A DNA stretch of 64,000 nucleotides, taken from positions 1-64,000 of the forward strand of contig DIXJ01000015.1 of assembly GCA_002436015.1 (NCBI GenBank), read 5' to 3'. The notes beneath the pieces are model-generated. The model worked only from the letters and a program-made list of their open reading frames with translations, had not been told where the DNA came from and made no database searches. Each line of letters begins with the position of its first letter. Position 1 is the first letter of the stretch. This DNA comes from Synergistaceae bacterium UBA6083 (GTDB lineage Bacteria; Synergistota; Synergistia; Synergistales; 79-D21). This document shows positions 1 to 8,384 of this stretch, in pieces. The position numbers and the translations under genes were made by a program.

Positions 1-25
1 TCTCGATGTCCGATGGTACCGTCAT
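1..25 (-). CDS. fhs: Start of probable formate--tetrahydrofolate ligase (partial)
   Basis: Only the first eight codons are inside the window. They read M-T-V-P-S-D-I-E on the minus strand, which resembles the N-terminus of formate--tetrahydrofolate ligases (PSDIEIAQ type). A GGAGG sequence at 34-38 lies 8 bases upstream of the ATG at 25; the ATG at 31 would be too close to it. The enzyme makes 10-formyl-THF from formate, ATP and THF in the cytoplasm. The identification rests on very few residues and could be wrong; that a minus-strand gene starts here is more secure. Confidence 0.45.
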
Positions 26-52
26 TTCCATTTCCTCCGTCTCTTTTGGTTT

Positions 53-75
53 AAAAAAGGGGAGGATATCTCCCC
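53..75 (-). terminator. Rho-independent terminator after panB
   Basis: On the minus strand GGGGAG, a five-base loop and CTCCCC are followed by six T. It lies between panB and the next minus-strand gene, so it should end the upstream operon or panB transcript. Confidence 0.7.
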
Positions 76-120
76 CCCCCCTTTTTGCGACTTAAGGCCT
101 GCCTTGGGAAATTGCAGGGG

Positions 121-975
121 CTATTCGAACTCCTCGAGCATCCGCGCGAAGTCCTCTTCCTTGCCCTTCAGGATGTGGTACACGTGCTCGTCCGCCGGGA
201 ACACGGACTTCTTCACGTCCGACACGTATTCCTTGAACGCCGCGATCTCGATCTCCGCAACCGATGCGTACTTCTTGACGAACTTCGGCGTGAACGCCTG
301 GAAAAGTCCCAGCATGTCCCCGCAGATGATCAGCTGTCCGTCGCAGGGCTCTCCCGCCCCGATGGAGTACACGGGGATCGAAAGCTTCTTCCAGATGACT
401 TCCGTCAGCTCCGGCGGCACCGCCTCCAGCAGCAGCGCGCACGCCCCCGCCTCCTGCACCGCCAGGGCATCCTTGATCAGCTCACGGGCGCTCTCGGGAT
501 CGCGACCCTGGGCCTTGAATCCCCCCAGCTGCCCCGAGCTCTGGGGCGTCAGGCCGATGTGACCGATGACCTGGATCCCCGCGTCCGTGATCGCACGGAT
601 CCGGCTCGCCACCCGGCGCCCGCCCTCCAGCTTGATGGCGTCCATGTCCGCTTCCTTCAAAAACCGCCCCGCGTTCTCCACGGCCTTCTCGTCACTGACC
701 TGGTAGCTCATGAAGGGCATATCGCCGACGCAGAAGGTGTTGGGTGCCCCACGCCTCACGGCCTGGGAGTGGCGGATGCAGTCGTCCATCGTCACGGGAA
801 CGGTCCCCTGGTAGCCCAGGACCACCATCCCCAGCGAGTCCCCCACCAGGATCATGTCCATCCCCGCGGCTTCCGCGAAGGACGCCGTCGGGAAATCGTA
901 CGCCGTGATCCAGGCCACCTTCTCGCCGGCCTGCTTCATCTGGACCAGTTCCAGTCTTCCCTTCTTCTTCGCCAT
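121..975 (-). CDS. panB: 3-methyl-2-oxobutanoate hydroxymethyltransferase
   Basis: PanB transfers a hydroxymethyl group from 5,10-methylene-THF to 2-oxoisovalerate, giving ketopantoate, the first step of pantothenate synthesis in the cytoplasm. The 284-residue protein has the normal family length. Visible motifs are VGDSLGMVVLGY near residue 44 (first metal Asp), GDMPFMSY near 84 (second metal Asp), KLEGG near 115, HIGLTPQS near 139 and LLLEAVP near 183 with the catalytic Glu. It is the last gene of the minus-strand TRAP arm, 35 bases after dctM. No panC or panD is nearby, so the gene is separated from the rest of its pathway. Confidence 0.95.
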   Translation of the reverse strand: MAKKKGRLELVQMKQAGEKVAWITAYDFPTASFAEAAGMDMILVGDSLGMVVLGYQGTVPVTMDDCIRHSQAVRRGAPNTFCVGDMPFMSYQVSDEKAVENAGRFLKEADMDAIKLEGGRRVASRIRAITDAGIQVIGHIGLTPQSSGQLGGFKAQGRDPESARELIKDALAVQEAGACALLLEAVPPELTEVIWKKLSIPVYSIGAGEPCDGQLIICGDMLGLFQAFTPKFVKKYASVAEIEIAAFKEYVSDVKKSVFPADEHVYHILKGKEEDFARMLEEFE

Positions 976-1010
976 GTCCTCAATTCCCCCTTACTTGATT
1001 TTTATTTCGA

Positions 1011-2315
1011 TTACCAGAGCCTGGTTCCCAGGAACAAGCTTGGCAGTGCCAGGGACAGCGGCGGGAAATAGGTCGTTGCAATCAAGGTCGGCATCCAGGC
1101 AAAACCGATCATGTACAGGGTTGGCATCGTCATCTGGTTGATGGAGGAATTGCCGAGACGACCGCCGAGGTAAAGAAGCGGCGCCGTCGGGGGGGTGATA
1201 TTCCCCATGCCGAGGTTGACTCCCAGGATGGCGGCGAACTGGATGGGACTCACACCGATCTTGACCATGAGCGGAAGCAGGAGCGGTGTGCAGAGCAGGG
1301 TCCCGCTGACATCGTCCATCAGCATGCCGATCAGGATCATGAAAAGATTGATCATGATAAGAATCGTGATCTTGTTGGAGGAAATCGAGAGAAAAATGTC
1401 GATGACCTTGTTGGGCAGGTTTTCCATGACAAAGATCCTGCTAAGGATCATGACAACGAGAAACATGACCATCAGGACCCCCGTCGTCGTACCCGTTTCT
1501 CTCAGCGCATCAACGAAGGATGACCAAGTAAGCGAACGGTAGATGAAAAAGCCCACCGGAACGGCGTAAATCACGGAAACGGCGGCTGCCTCGGTTGGGG
1601 TCATCATTCCGCTATAGATTCCGCCCAGGATGATGATCGGCATCAACAACGCCGGGATCGCTTTCTTGGCGATGGCGGCGGGATTTTCCCTCAAGCTGGC
1701 CTGTATTTCTATCGCCTTGGCAATTTTTACCGATTTTCGCGAAAGGAACCAGTTCACCACGCAGAGAAGCGCAGCAAGCATGAGGCCAGGACCCACTGTT
1801 GCCAAGAAGCAGGTGAGGACGGACTGGTTGGCACTCCAGGCGTAGATGATCTGTATCGAACTCGGGGGAATCAAAAGCCCTAAAGGAGCCGCGTTGACGA
1901 TCAGGGCCACCGCGTGCCCACGCTCGTAACCCGCCTCTTCCAGTCTTGGGAACATGATGCTGCCGATGCAGGAAAGCGTCGCTGCTGCGCTTCCGGATAT
2001 CGCTCCGAAAACGGCACAGGCGATGACCCCGACAGCCCCCAGTCCCCCGCGGAATTTTCCGACAAACAGGTTGATGAATTTTACCAGGGCATCACCGATC
2101 TTGCCCCGCTCCATGACCCCGCCGGCCAGGATGAAAAGAGGAATCGCCAGCAGCACGACCGTGTTGAGCCGGCTATAGCCGCTCGGCAAGAGAGCTCCCG
2201 ACTGGTATCCCAAAGAGATGACCGCATAGATGAGGGCCGCCCCGAAACTAAAAACAACGGGAACCCCGATGCAGATGAAAAATATTAGCATTCCAATTGT
2301 AATCGTCAGTTCCAT
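1011..2315 (-). CDS. dctM: TRAP transporter large permease (DctM family)
   Basis: This 434-residue, highly hydrophobic protein with about 12 membrane segments is the large permease of a TRAP transporter, which takes up carboxylates or amino-acid-like solutes with Na+ using a periplasmic binding protein. Typical DctM features are the GGVMERG segment near residue 65, SGSAAATLSCIG near 107, GLLIPPSSIQI near 145 and GNITPPTAPLL near 372. It follows dctQ after 34 bases, in the usual P-Q-M order. The substrate cannot be read from the sequence; the neighbouring racemase and opine-dehydrogenase-like genes suggest an amino-acid-derived carboxylate. Confidence 0.93.
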   Translation of the reverse strand: MELTITIGMLIFFICIGVPVVFSFGAALIYAVISLGYQSGALLPSGYSRLNTVVLLAIPLFILAGGVMERGKIGDALVKFINLFVGKFRGGLGAVGVIACAVFGAISGSAAATLSCIGSIMFPRLEEAGYERGHAVALIVNAAPLGLLIPPSSIQIIYAWSANQSVLTCFLATVGPGLMLAALLCVVNWFLSRKSVKIAKAIEIQASLRENPAAIAKKAIPALLMPIIILGGIYSGMMTPTEAAAVSVIYAVPVGFFIYRSLTWSSFVDALRETGTTTGVLMVMFLVVMILSRIFVMENLPNKVIDIFLSISSNKITILIMINLFMILIGMLMDDVSGTLLCTPLLLPLMVKIGVSPIQFAAILGVNLGMGNITPPTAPLLYLGGRLGNSSINQMTMPTLYMIGFAWMPTLIATTYFPPLSLALPSLFLGTRLW

Positions 2316-2349
2316 CCTGCACGCCTCCTAGGAATATCCTGGAACATCG

Positions 2350-2868
2350 TCAAGAACCCGCGCGCCTGGTCGAAAAGATCTTTTTTGTTCCGGAAACGAA
2401 ATCCATTACCGCGTAGACCAGCATGATGCTGAAACCCAGGAACAGGGCACTCTGCGGAATAACCATCGGGATGCGCCAGGCGATGGAGGTCGCCTTGCGG
2501 ACTATGCCCCATACGAAGTAGTTGAGGGACCAGTAGGCAAGCACAAGACAAGTCACAAGTTGAACGATGTTCGCGATGTAAAGCAGGGTTGACTTGAGTT
2601 TCCCGTCCTTCATCAGTTCCTTGACGATATCCGCCTGGATATGGCTCCTCTCATAGGAACCGTACGCTCCCCCCATCAAATAGAGCCAAAAGGCGAAAAT
2701 CAGGACGAACTCCTCGTTCCCATAAAGATCGATATTCAGGAACCTGAACACGACGGACGCGCCAATAATCGCGGTAAAAGCAATCTGGCACACCACGATA
2801 ATGCAGGAAAGGATCTTGGGAATGGCGACGTCCATCACGAAGAAGAAGGTGTTTTTTGAATGACCCAC
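2350..2868 (-). CDS. dctQ: TRAP transporter small permease (DctQ family)
   Basis: A 172-residue protein with four predicted membrane segments, the size and topology of DctQ subunits, which join the binding protein to the large permease. The segment around residues 60-80 (FWLYLMGGAYGSYERSHI, then a DIV motif) is typical of the family and is repeated in the second TRAP operon of this window. The start is GTG at 2868 with an AGGAG sequence upstream. It lies between dctP and dctM and is separated from dctP by a strong hairpin. Confidence 0.9.
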   Translation of the reverse strand: MGHSKNTFFFVMDVAIPKILSCIIVVCQIAFTAIIGASVVFRFLNIDLYGNEEFVLIFAFWLYLMGGAYGSYERSHIQADIVKELMKDGKLKSTLLYIANIVQLVTCLVLAYWSLNYFVWGIVRKATSIAWRIPMVIPQSALFLGFSIMLVYAVMDFVSGTKKIFSTRRAGS

Positions 2869-2918
2869 GGGGCCTGCTCCTCTCTGAATAATGAGACCTT
2901 GCAGAAGGATTCATTCCC

Positions 2919-2962
2919 GGGAACCCGGGCCGATGGGCGAAAAGCCTTCGGCCCGGGTTCCC
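2919..2962 (-). promoter_or_regulatory. Intercistronic hairpin between dctP and dctQ
   Basis: A perfect 15-bp inverted repeat (2919-2933 and 2948-2962, loop 14) sits in the 110-bp dctP-dctQ gap. No T-tract follows on the minus strand, so partial termination or 3'-end protection of the dctP message is more likely than full termination. The other two TRAP operons in this window have a hairpin at the same place. Confidence 0.7.
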
Positions 2963-2978
2963 CCTGTGCAGACGAGAG

Positions 2979-3986
2979 TTACTTCGCGTCCTTGACGAGG
3001 CCGTCCATGACATCCTTGCCGAACAGCTTGGAGAACTTCGGCCAGGCGTCCTTGCGAACGTGGTCTGCCAGCGCCTTGATCTGGGCGTCGGTGACCTTCA
3101 TGATGGCGACCTTGTGTTCCTTGCTCAGTTTCTCCTGGTAAAGCGCTTCATTCTTCTGGGCATCGTCGATGCTCTTCTTGGCCTGCTTCTGGCAAGCTTC
3201 GAAAATGATCTTCTGGTAAGCGGCGGGCAGCTTGGCAAACTTCTCCGCGTTGTAGACGTAGGAAACGTTTTCCACGAACGCGCGGATGGGCATGAACTGC
3301 TTGATCAAATCGCGGAACTGGAAGTAGTTCAGGGCTGCCGTGCCGCCAATCCAGCCGTCGCAAACCCCCGTCTGCATGGCCGTGTAAAGGTCCGACCAGT
3401 TGATGGATACCGTGTCATAGTTGAGCGAATCCATGGTGAGCTTGTAGATTTCCGACGGCGGGATGCGCACTTTCCCCTTGTGGTTGGCCTTGGGGTTGAG
3501 GGGGTCGTTCAGCGGCTTGACCGTCGCGAGGGAGATGAAGCTGTCCACGTAGACGCCCAGCAGCTTGACCCCAACTTTCGCATGGGCGCCTTCGTAGGTC
3601 TTGTACCAGAAGGACCCGGGAGAAAAGACCCTTTTCAATTCCTTCCAGTCCGTCGCCAGGTAGGAAAGGCTGGAGATCTCGAGCATGGGATTGTACTGGC
3701 CGGTGATGTAGAACCAGCCCATGTCGATATTGCCACGCATGACGTCTTCATAGGCCTGAGTGTAGTCACCAAGCTGGCCGCCCGGGTAAACGGTAATCTT
3801 GACTTCGCCCTTGGTCTTCTCGAGGACTTCCTTTGCGATCTCGTTCTGGGCGAGAGTTCCCGGGTGATCGGGAGCATAGTTGCCGGCGAACTTGATCTCG
3901 TACTTGGCCGCTTCCGCAGCGACGCTAACGGCAAAACCCAGGACCAACGCGAACAGGAGTACGACCAATGCCTTGCTATTCTTCAT
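2979..3986 (-). CDS. dctP: TRAP transporter substrate-binding protein (DctP family)
   Basis: A 335-residue periplasmic solute receptor. Residues 1-25 form a signal peptide (MKNSKALVVLLFALVLG, then a cleavable VAAEA site). The mature part has the DctP pattern: HPGTLAQNEIAKEV near 38, GQLGDYTQAYEDVMRGNIDMG near 71-90 and a KVRIPPSE segment near 170 with the conserved Arg that usually contacts the ligand carboxylate. GGGAGG lies 8-9 bases before the ATG. It is first in the P-Q-M set and follows the racemase-like gene after 32 bases. It is a paralog of the receptor at 8385-9404. Confidence 0.93.
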   Translation of the reverse strand: MKNSKALVVLLFALVLGFAVSVAAEAAKYEIKFAGNYAPDHPGTLAQNEIAKEVLEKTKGEVKITVYPGGQLGDYTQAYEDVMRGNIDMGWFYITGQYNPMLEISSLSYLATDWKELKRVFSPGSFWYKTYEGAHAKVGVKLLGVYVDSFISLATVKPLNDPLNPKANHKGKVRIPPSEIYKLTMDSLNYDTVSINWSDLYTAMQTGVCDGWIGGTAALNYFQFRDLIKQFMPIRAFVENVSYVYNAEKFAKLPAAYQKIIFEACQKQAKKSIDDAQKNEALYQEKLSKEHKVAIMKVTDAQIKALADHVRKDAWPKFSKLFGKDVMDGLVKDAK

Positions 3987-4018
3987 TAAGATGTGCCTCC
4001 CCTCGGCTCTATGGAATT

Positions 4019-4789
4019 TTAGATGAACCCGTTGTAAGAACGCTGAGCAACTGCACTATGGGCATACCGGATCATCGTGATGAAATCGAACACCGGGAGA
4101 TTGACTGCCCGCTGGACATCCGCGGCGTAAGGTGGCATATCGCTGCACTCCAGTAGGATCGCTCCTACCTCGGGATGCTCCCTGACGATCTTTTCCGCGG
4201 TTGCAACCACTTGCTGCCGCACTTTCGAATTGTCGAAACTCCCCTTGTGGCTGTGAAGGATCGCCTCGAATTCCCCTCCCCTCGGAATCTCCTCGATGAC
4301 GCAACCTGCCGGATCGACACTGCAGCTTTCCCAGATATCCGGTGTCAGGGAAGGCTTGTCCGCGCAGATCAACCCGACTTTCCTGCCGGATCCCAGTGAT
4401 GCCTTGATCCAGTTGATCTGAAGGAGGCTTGAAAGGAAGACCGGCACATCCACAGCATCCGCCACCTGGCGCTGGAAATGACCAAAATACCCGCAAGCCC
4501 CGCATATCGTCCTGCAGCCTTCCGCCACCAGTTCCCGGGCGGTTTCCACAAGGTCCTGCAACAGGGTGGGATCCCCGCTGTGCATGCGCTCCTGGTTTGA
4601 ACCCGGGACCACTCTCATCCTCACCGGGAAATCGTAGGTGTAGGCGTTGACGACATTTCCCGGGAGGAGCGGGTACCAGACGTTCAGAAGCATGATCCCG
4701 ACCGGGTAGCCGGAGATCACCTGGCCTTTTTCAATGGAGAAAACGCCGTCATCGCTTCCAGGACCAACAAACCCGTAGTGCCGATGCAT
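4019..4789 (-). CDS. Aspartate/glutamate racemase-family protein
   Basis: This 256-residue protein matches the Asp/Glu/hydantoin racemase superfamily: two similar alpha/beta halves, each giving one catalytic Cys. The expected Cys-containing loops are ICGACGYFGHFQ near residue 95 and LLECSDMPPYA near 213. Family members interconvert amino acid enantiomers or act on hydantoins and maleate; the substrate here is unknown. The ATG at 4789 has a GGAGGGG sequence 9 bases upstream. It lies between the opine-dehydrogenase-like gene (30-base gap) and dctP, so it probably changes the stereochemistry of a product of the imported compound. Confidence 0.8.
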   Translation of the reverse strand: MHRHYGFVGPGSDDGVFSIEKGQVISGYPVGIMLLNVWYPLLPGNVVNAYTYDFPVRMRVVPGSNQERMHSGDPTLLQDLVETARELVAEGCRTICGACGYFGHFQRQVADAVDVPVFLSSLLQINWIKASLGSGRKVGLICADKPSLTPDIWESCSVDPAGCVIEEIPRGGEFEAILHSHKGSFDNSKVRQQVVATAEKIVREHPEVGAILLECSDMPPYAADVQRAVNLPVFDFITMIRYAHSAVAQRSYNGFI

Positions 4790-4819
4790 GCCGTCACCGC
4801 CCCTCCCTTTCGAAACGAC

Positions 4820-6043
4820 CTAGGCCTTGGGCTTGTAGATGCCCTTGTGCAGGTAGTCGAGCATCTCTTCCTTGTTCATGTGCCCGATCCCGATGTAGTC
4901 GAGCGTGTAGCCCGTGGACCAGAAATCCCTGCCGGTCATGCAGCAGGCCAGGTGAATCATGGAGTCGACGAGGGGGGTTTTGACGCCGAACTTCTCGCCC
5001 AGCAGATGATAGACATGGCAACCCACCGGGATGTCTTCTGTTATGTAGCGGTTGTTCAGGTCGAAGGGGCCGGTTCCATACTGGATGTAATCCTGCTGGT
5101 CGTAGGGAATCTCGTAATCCAGGCCCATGTATTCCTGTCCGAGGACGTTCTCGCGGGAGAAGAAATGCTTCTTTTCGTAGGGTTGGATGCCGACGCCCAT
5201 GGCTTCCGCAAGGGCACACTCTTCCTTGTAGAAGCCGTACTGGACTTCGGAAATTCCCTGGCAGTACGCATGAGAATAAATCGAGTAATCGAACTTGTTT
5301 TCCCCGTAAATGACGCCCCAGTTCTGCATCACGGCAACACCCAGGATCGTCCCAGGGCAATGCAGAACAGGGTTTACATTGCTGAAACCGGTATCCATGA
5401 CCGTAGAACCGCCGACTGCACCCTCGCCTGTCGTGACGGCATCCATGCAGCCCAGGTACTTCGAGCTTTCCAGGAAGGCTTCCTGGTCTACGGAGGGAAG
5501 GGCAGCTCCCCGCAACGTGATGGCCCGGTAGTAAACCCTGATCTTGGGAAGGATGACGCCGCCCTTGATTTCCACGCGGCATCCGTAAGGGGCGCTGGAC
5601 CAGCCTCCTATGATGACCTTCTTCGTGCAGCCGGCCTCCCGCATCATTTTCCTGAGAAGCAGGGAACCGAAATTGTCCGGGAAAATGTGGATGACCATGC
5701 CGTCTTCAAGTGCGGGGATGAGCTTTTCAAAAAAAGGAACATGCCCAAGCGAAGGCGTTGCCACGATGATCAGCCCGGCACCCTTCACCGCTTCGGCAAC
5801 GTCGGTGGTGACCATGTCCATCTTGGCCAGGCCGGATCGCTCGAAACAATGGAGGTTCAACTGGTCGCCAAAAAACTTGATCCCCTTCTCCACTCCGAAG
5901 AGAGTTTTCTTCGCGAACGGTTCCAAATCACAAATCCTGACCTTCGCCCCCGCGAGCGCGCAGTCCCCTGCCGTCGCCTTTGCAACTGCACCTGCACCCA
6001 ATACTGCAATCGGCTTATCCTTCAAGTAACTCATGTCAACCAT
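4820..6043 (-). CDS. NAD(P)-dependent octopine/nopaline dehydrogenase family protein
   Basis: The N-terminus holds a Rossmann dinucleotide site (IAVLGAGAVAKATAG) and the remainder matches the opine dehydrogenase family, which reductively joins an amino acid to a 2-oxo acid or runs the reverse reaction. The HSHNP-like catalytic region of classical members is not obvious; DTGFSNVNPVLHCPG near residue 225 occupies that place, with Asn and His present. An in-frame GTG exists at 6055, but AGGGAG overlaps it; that sequence is 10 bases before the ATG at 6043, which I prefer. In a catabolic operon the enzyme is more likely to split an opine-like substrate than make one. A second family member is at 18313-19416. 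Confidence 0.8.
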   Translation of the reverse strand: MVDMSYLKDKPIAVLGAGAVAKATAGDCALAGAKVRICDLEPFAKKTLFGVEKGIKFFGDQLNLHCFERSGLAKMDMVTTDVAEAVKGAGLIIVATPSLGHVPFFEKLIPALEDGMVIHIFPDNFGSLLLRKMMREAGCTKKVIIGGWSSAPYGCRVEIKGGVILPKIRVYYRAITLRGAALPSVDQEAFLESSKYLGCMDAVTTGEGAVGGSTVMDTGFSNVNPVLHCPGTILGVAVMQNWGVIYGENKFDYSIYSHAYCQGISEVQYGFYKEECALAEAMGVGIQPYEKKHFFSRENVLGQEYMGLDYEIPYDQQDYIQYGTGPFDLNNRYITEDIPVGCHVYHLLGEKFGVKTPLVDSMIHLACCMTGRDFWSTGYTLDYIGIGHMNKEEMLDYLHKGIYKPKA

Positions 6044-6125
6044 GCTACATGCCACTCCCTTTGTATTGGATTCCCGGCCCGGTTTTGACCGCTCACTTTC
6101 CGGTCCGGCAAGTATCCTTTGTTTG

Positions 6126-7004
6126 CTAGATAAGGTCCGAGATGTCGACGGAATCCTTCAGGTGGACGTTCTCGCTCTTTAAGAACCGGTCGTAATCGCG
6201 AACGCGTCGGCGGGACTTTTCCGGGTCCTTCATGAACACGCCAAGCAAAAGTGAATGCGTCAGCGCCATAACGGCCGCGTAGGGATCGATGAAGGTGATG
6301 AACTGTTGAGGGACAAGGAACAGTTTTTCCACCTGCGAAGCGATCGGGGAAAGGACGTTGTCGGTGATCCCGATCATGGGAACCTTTTTTTTCTGGAGGA
6401 GACCCACTACCGATTGCGTTTTTCGGGGATAACGGGGAAAGCTGTAGACCAGGCCTACCGTCCCTTTCGGAATTTCCTGGAGGACCTGGTATTCCCTGGC
6501 GCCTAGATCGGTGATGATCCTGACGTTCTCCTTGATGACATGAAGGTAATTGCCCGCGTAATGAGCCAGGCTTTCGTTAAAAGAAGCCCCGACCACAACA
6601 ACACAGGGCGCATTGCAAATCATCTCCACCGCTGCCTCGAAGGCTGACTTGTCGATGGACGCGTAGGTTTCCTCGAGAATTCTTTTCTCGAGCTCGAAGG
6701 TGAAGCAGAACGCACATTCCTTGAGATCCTCCAGCGAACCAAGCGTGTAGCGGTTAAGGCTACCGCTGCCGTTTTCGTGGATGAGTTCCCGAATAGCCTG
6801 CTGAAGATCGGGAAAGCCCTTGTATCCCAGCGAATAGGCAAGGCGTATGATCGTCGCTTCACTGACCGATGCCATGCGTGCCAACTCAACCGTGTTGGCA
6901 TAGGCCAGGGACGAATAGTTATTCACGATGAACCTGGCGAGTTCGAACTGTTTCGGAGGCAAGTGGTTGCCTTTCTCCTTGATCAACTCAAGCAGCGAAC
7001 TCAT
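6126..7004 (-). CDS. RpiR/MurR-family transcriptional regulator
   Basis: A 292-residue RpiR-type regulator: an N-terminal helix-turn-helix (about residues 1-78; ARMASVSEATIIRLAYSLG is the recognition region) and a C-terminal SIS sugar-isomerase-like domain (about 125-260; VVVVGASFNESLAHYAG binds the effector in the family). Effectors are usually phosphosugars, but RpiR proteins also control amino acid catabolism. It is the first gene of the minus-strand arm and is divergent from a paralogous regulator at 7392; the two share the FPRYP, PIIGITD-like and FIDP segments. It probably controls the opine-dehydrogenase/TRAP arm and itself. Confidence 0.92.
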   Translation of the reverse strand: MSSLLELIKEKGNHLPPKQFELARFIVNNYSSLAYANTVELARMASVSEATIIRLAYSLGYKGFPDLQQAIRELIHENGSGSLNRYTLGSLEDLKECAFCFTFELEKRILEETYASIDKSAFEAAVEMICNAPCVVVVGASFNESLAHYAGNYLHVIKENVRIITDLGAREYQVLQEIPKGTVGLVYSFPRYPRKTQSVVGLLQKKKVPMIGITDNVLSPIASQVEKLFLVPQQFITFIDPYAAVMALTHSLLLGVFMKDPEKSRRRVRDYDRFLKSENVHLKDSVDISDLI

Positions 7005-7033
7005 GGCGTAATTTATTCTCCTTTCCTTTTTTG

Positions 7034-7363
7034 TGAAAAATTATTTTCTCCATTAGTAAAACACCCCTTCCTCTGGACGTCACGGCCGTCCTGGTTTGAT
7101 ATGGTCTTTATATCTTCTATAAAGGCTTCTTAGATCTGTTTTTATTAGCTTTTCTCTTTCTATCTCTATATTTTATTTGCACCTGGATCTGGCAAGACGA
7201 AGGAAGAGCCTTAGGAACTGCGTTTTCGGGCTAAAACACTTTTCACTTCTCTTCTGAATCCGAAACTCCAGACCAATAAAGAAACCTTTCACTAGATGAA
7301 ATTATTTGACTTTTCTCTTTTTGCAAACTATCCTACGTCCATAAAGTTGATGAAATTTTTTCA
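7034..7363. promoter_or_regulatory. Divergent regulatory region with TGAAA...TTT repeats
   Basis: The 387 bases between the two rpiR genes are AT-rich. Three imperfectly palindromic sites share a TGAAA-n-TTT pattern: 7034-7048, 7297-7309 and 7351-7363. They are candidate operators for the flanking regulators. The assignment is inference, because AT-rich DNA gives such patterns easily. Confidence 0.35.
7306..7334 (+). promoter_or_regulatory. Sigma-70-type promoter for the plus-strand rpiR operon
   Basis: TTGACT (7306-7311) and TATCCT (7329-7334) are separated by 17 bases, 57 bases before the ATG at 7392. The candidate operators at 7297 and 7351 flank it, which would suit repression. Confidence 0.5.
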
Positions 7364-7391
7364 CCTTTTCTTTTGGTGGGGGGTTATTTTC

Positions 7392-8282
7392 ATGTCGAAG
7401 GTTGGCCTTGACGGCAGTGCGCTTGAAAGGATCTCAGCCGTCGCAAAAGATCTCAGCCCCAAGCAGCACCGGCTCGCCAGGTTCATCTTTGAAAACAGCC
7501 TGCAGGCCAGCTTCCTGAACATCACTGCGCTTGCGAACGCGGCTGGAGTGAGCGAATCGACGGTGGTCCGCCTGGCGAACACCTTGGATTACCCCGGGTT
7601 TCCCGAACTTCAGTACTCCTTGAGAGAGATCGCCCAAGGGCAGATCTCTTCCCTGGATAAGTACCCGCTGGACGGTGAGGGCAATAACCTCCCCTTGTAC
7701 AAGAAGGTGTTTAACCTCGAAGCTGCCCTTCTCAAGGACACGGCTGAAAGCCTGTCTGAAGAGAAGTTCGAGACGGCGATCGAAATGCTCCAGAGCGCGA
7801 AAAGCGTTTTCGTCGTAGGAGCGGGTCCCAATCACGCGTTTGCCGAATACTTTGCCTTCTACCTTCGCGTTCTGAGAACCAACATTACAAAGATCACCAA
7901 TCTGGACCTGGAGCTTTCCCACTTCCTGAAGGACCAGGGACAGAAGTCCCTGGCCGTTGTGTTCAGCTTTCCCCGCTACCCTGCCGTAACCCAGAAAATC
8001 GCGGAAAAATTCCAGGCCAGGGACATTCCCATCATCGGCATCACCGACAGCGCCCTATCACCCATTGCCCCCATGTGCGACCTCCTTCTCGAATCGAAGA
8101 TGAGGTTCATCTCTTTCATCGACCCTTCCGGGGGAACCATGGCCCTGATGCATTCCCTATTGATCGGCCTTTTCCTGAAAAACCCGGCCTACGCCAAGAA
8201 ACAGATCCGGCATTTTGAAGAAGATGTGCAACAGGACACATATTTCCTGAGACGGGACCTCGATATCGTCGACCTGCTTTAA
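7392..8282 (+). CDS. RpiR/MurR-family transcriptional regulator (second copy)
   Basis: A 296-residue paralog of the regulator on the opposite strand, with the same layout: HTH near residues 1-75 (ANAAGVSESTVVRLANTLD) and SIS domain near 120-260 (VFVVGAGPNHAFAEYFA). The frame is open upstream to 7296, but GGTGGGGGG lies 7 bases before the ATG at 7392, which gives the normal family N-terminus. It starts the plus-strand catabolic operon, 102 bases before dctP. Having separate regulators for two adjacent, similar operons suggests they respond to different but related effectors. Confidence 0.92.
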   Translation: MSKVGLDGSALERISAVAKDLSPKQHRLARFIFENSLQASFLNITALANAAGVSESTVVRLANTLDYPGFPELQYSLREIAQGQISSLDKYPLDGEGNNLPLYKKVFNLEAALLKDTAESLSEEKFETAIEMLQSAKSVFVVGAGPNHAFAEYFAFYLRVLRTNITKITNLDLELSHFLKDQGQKSLAVVFSFPRYPAVTQKIAEKFQARDIPIIGITDSALSPIAPMCDLLLESKMRFISFIDPSGGTMALMHSLLIGLFLKNPAYAKKQIRHFEEDVQQDTYFLRRDLDIVDLL

Positions 8283-8384
8283 GAGGAGGTGTGGGGACAC
8301 AAGAGTTGTGAGTGTAACTCGCGGTTGCCCTTTGTGCACTTGAAACGGAACGACTATCTTGATCTGGAAAAGGGGGAAATGTTA

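Noticed and set aside
3060..3989. 309-residue plus-strand frame opposite dctP
   Set aside because: Shadow of the minus-strand dctP, which has signal peptide, ribosome binding site and family motifs.
4778..6088. 436-residue plus-strand frame opposite the opine-dehydrogenase-like gene
   Set aside because: High-GC shadow frame; the minus strand carries a Rossmann motif and family-wide similarity.
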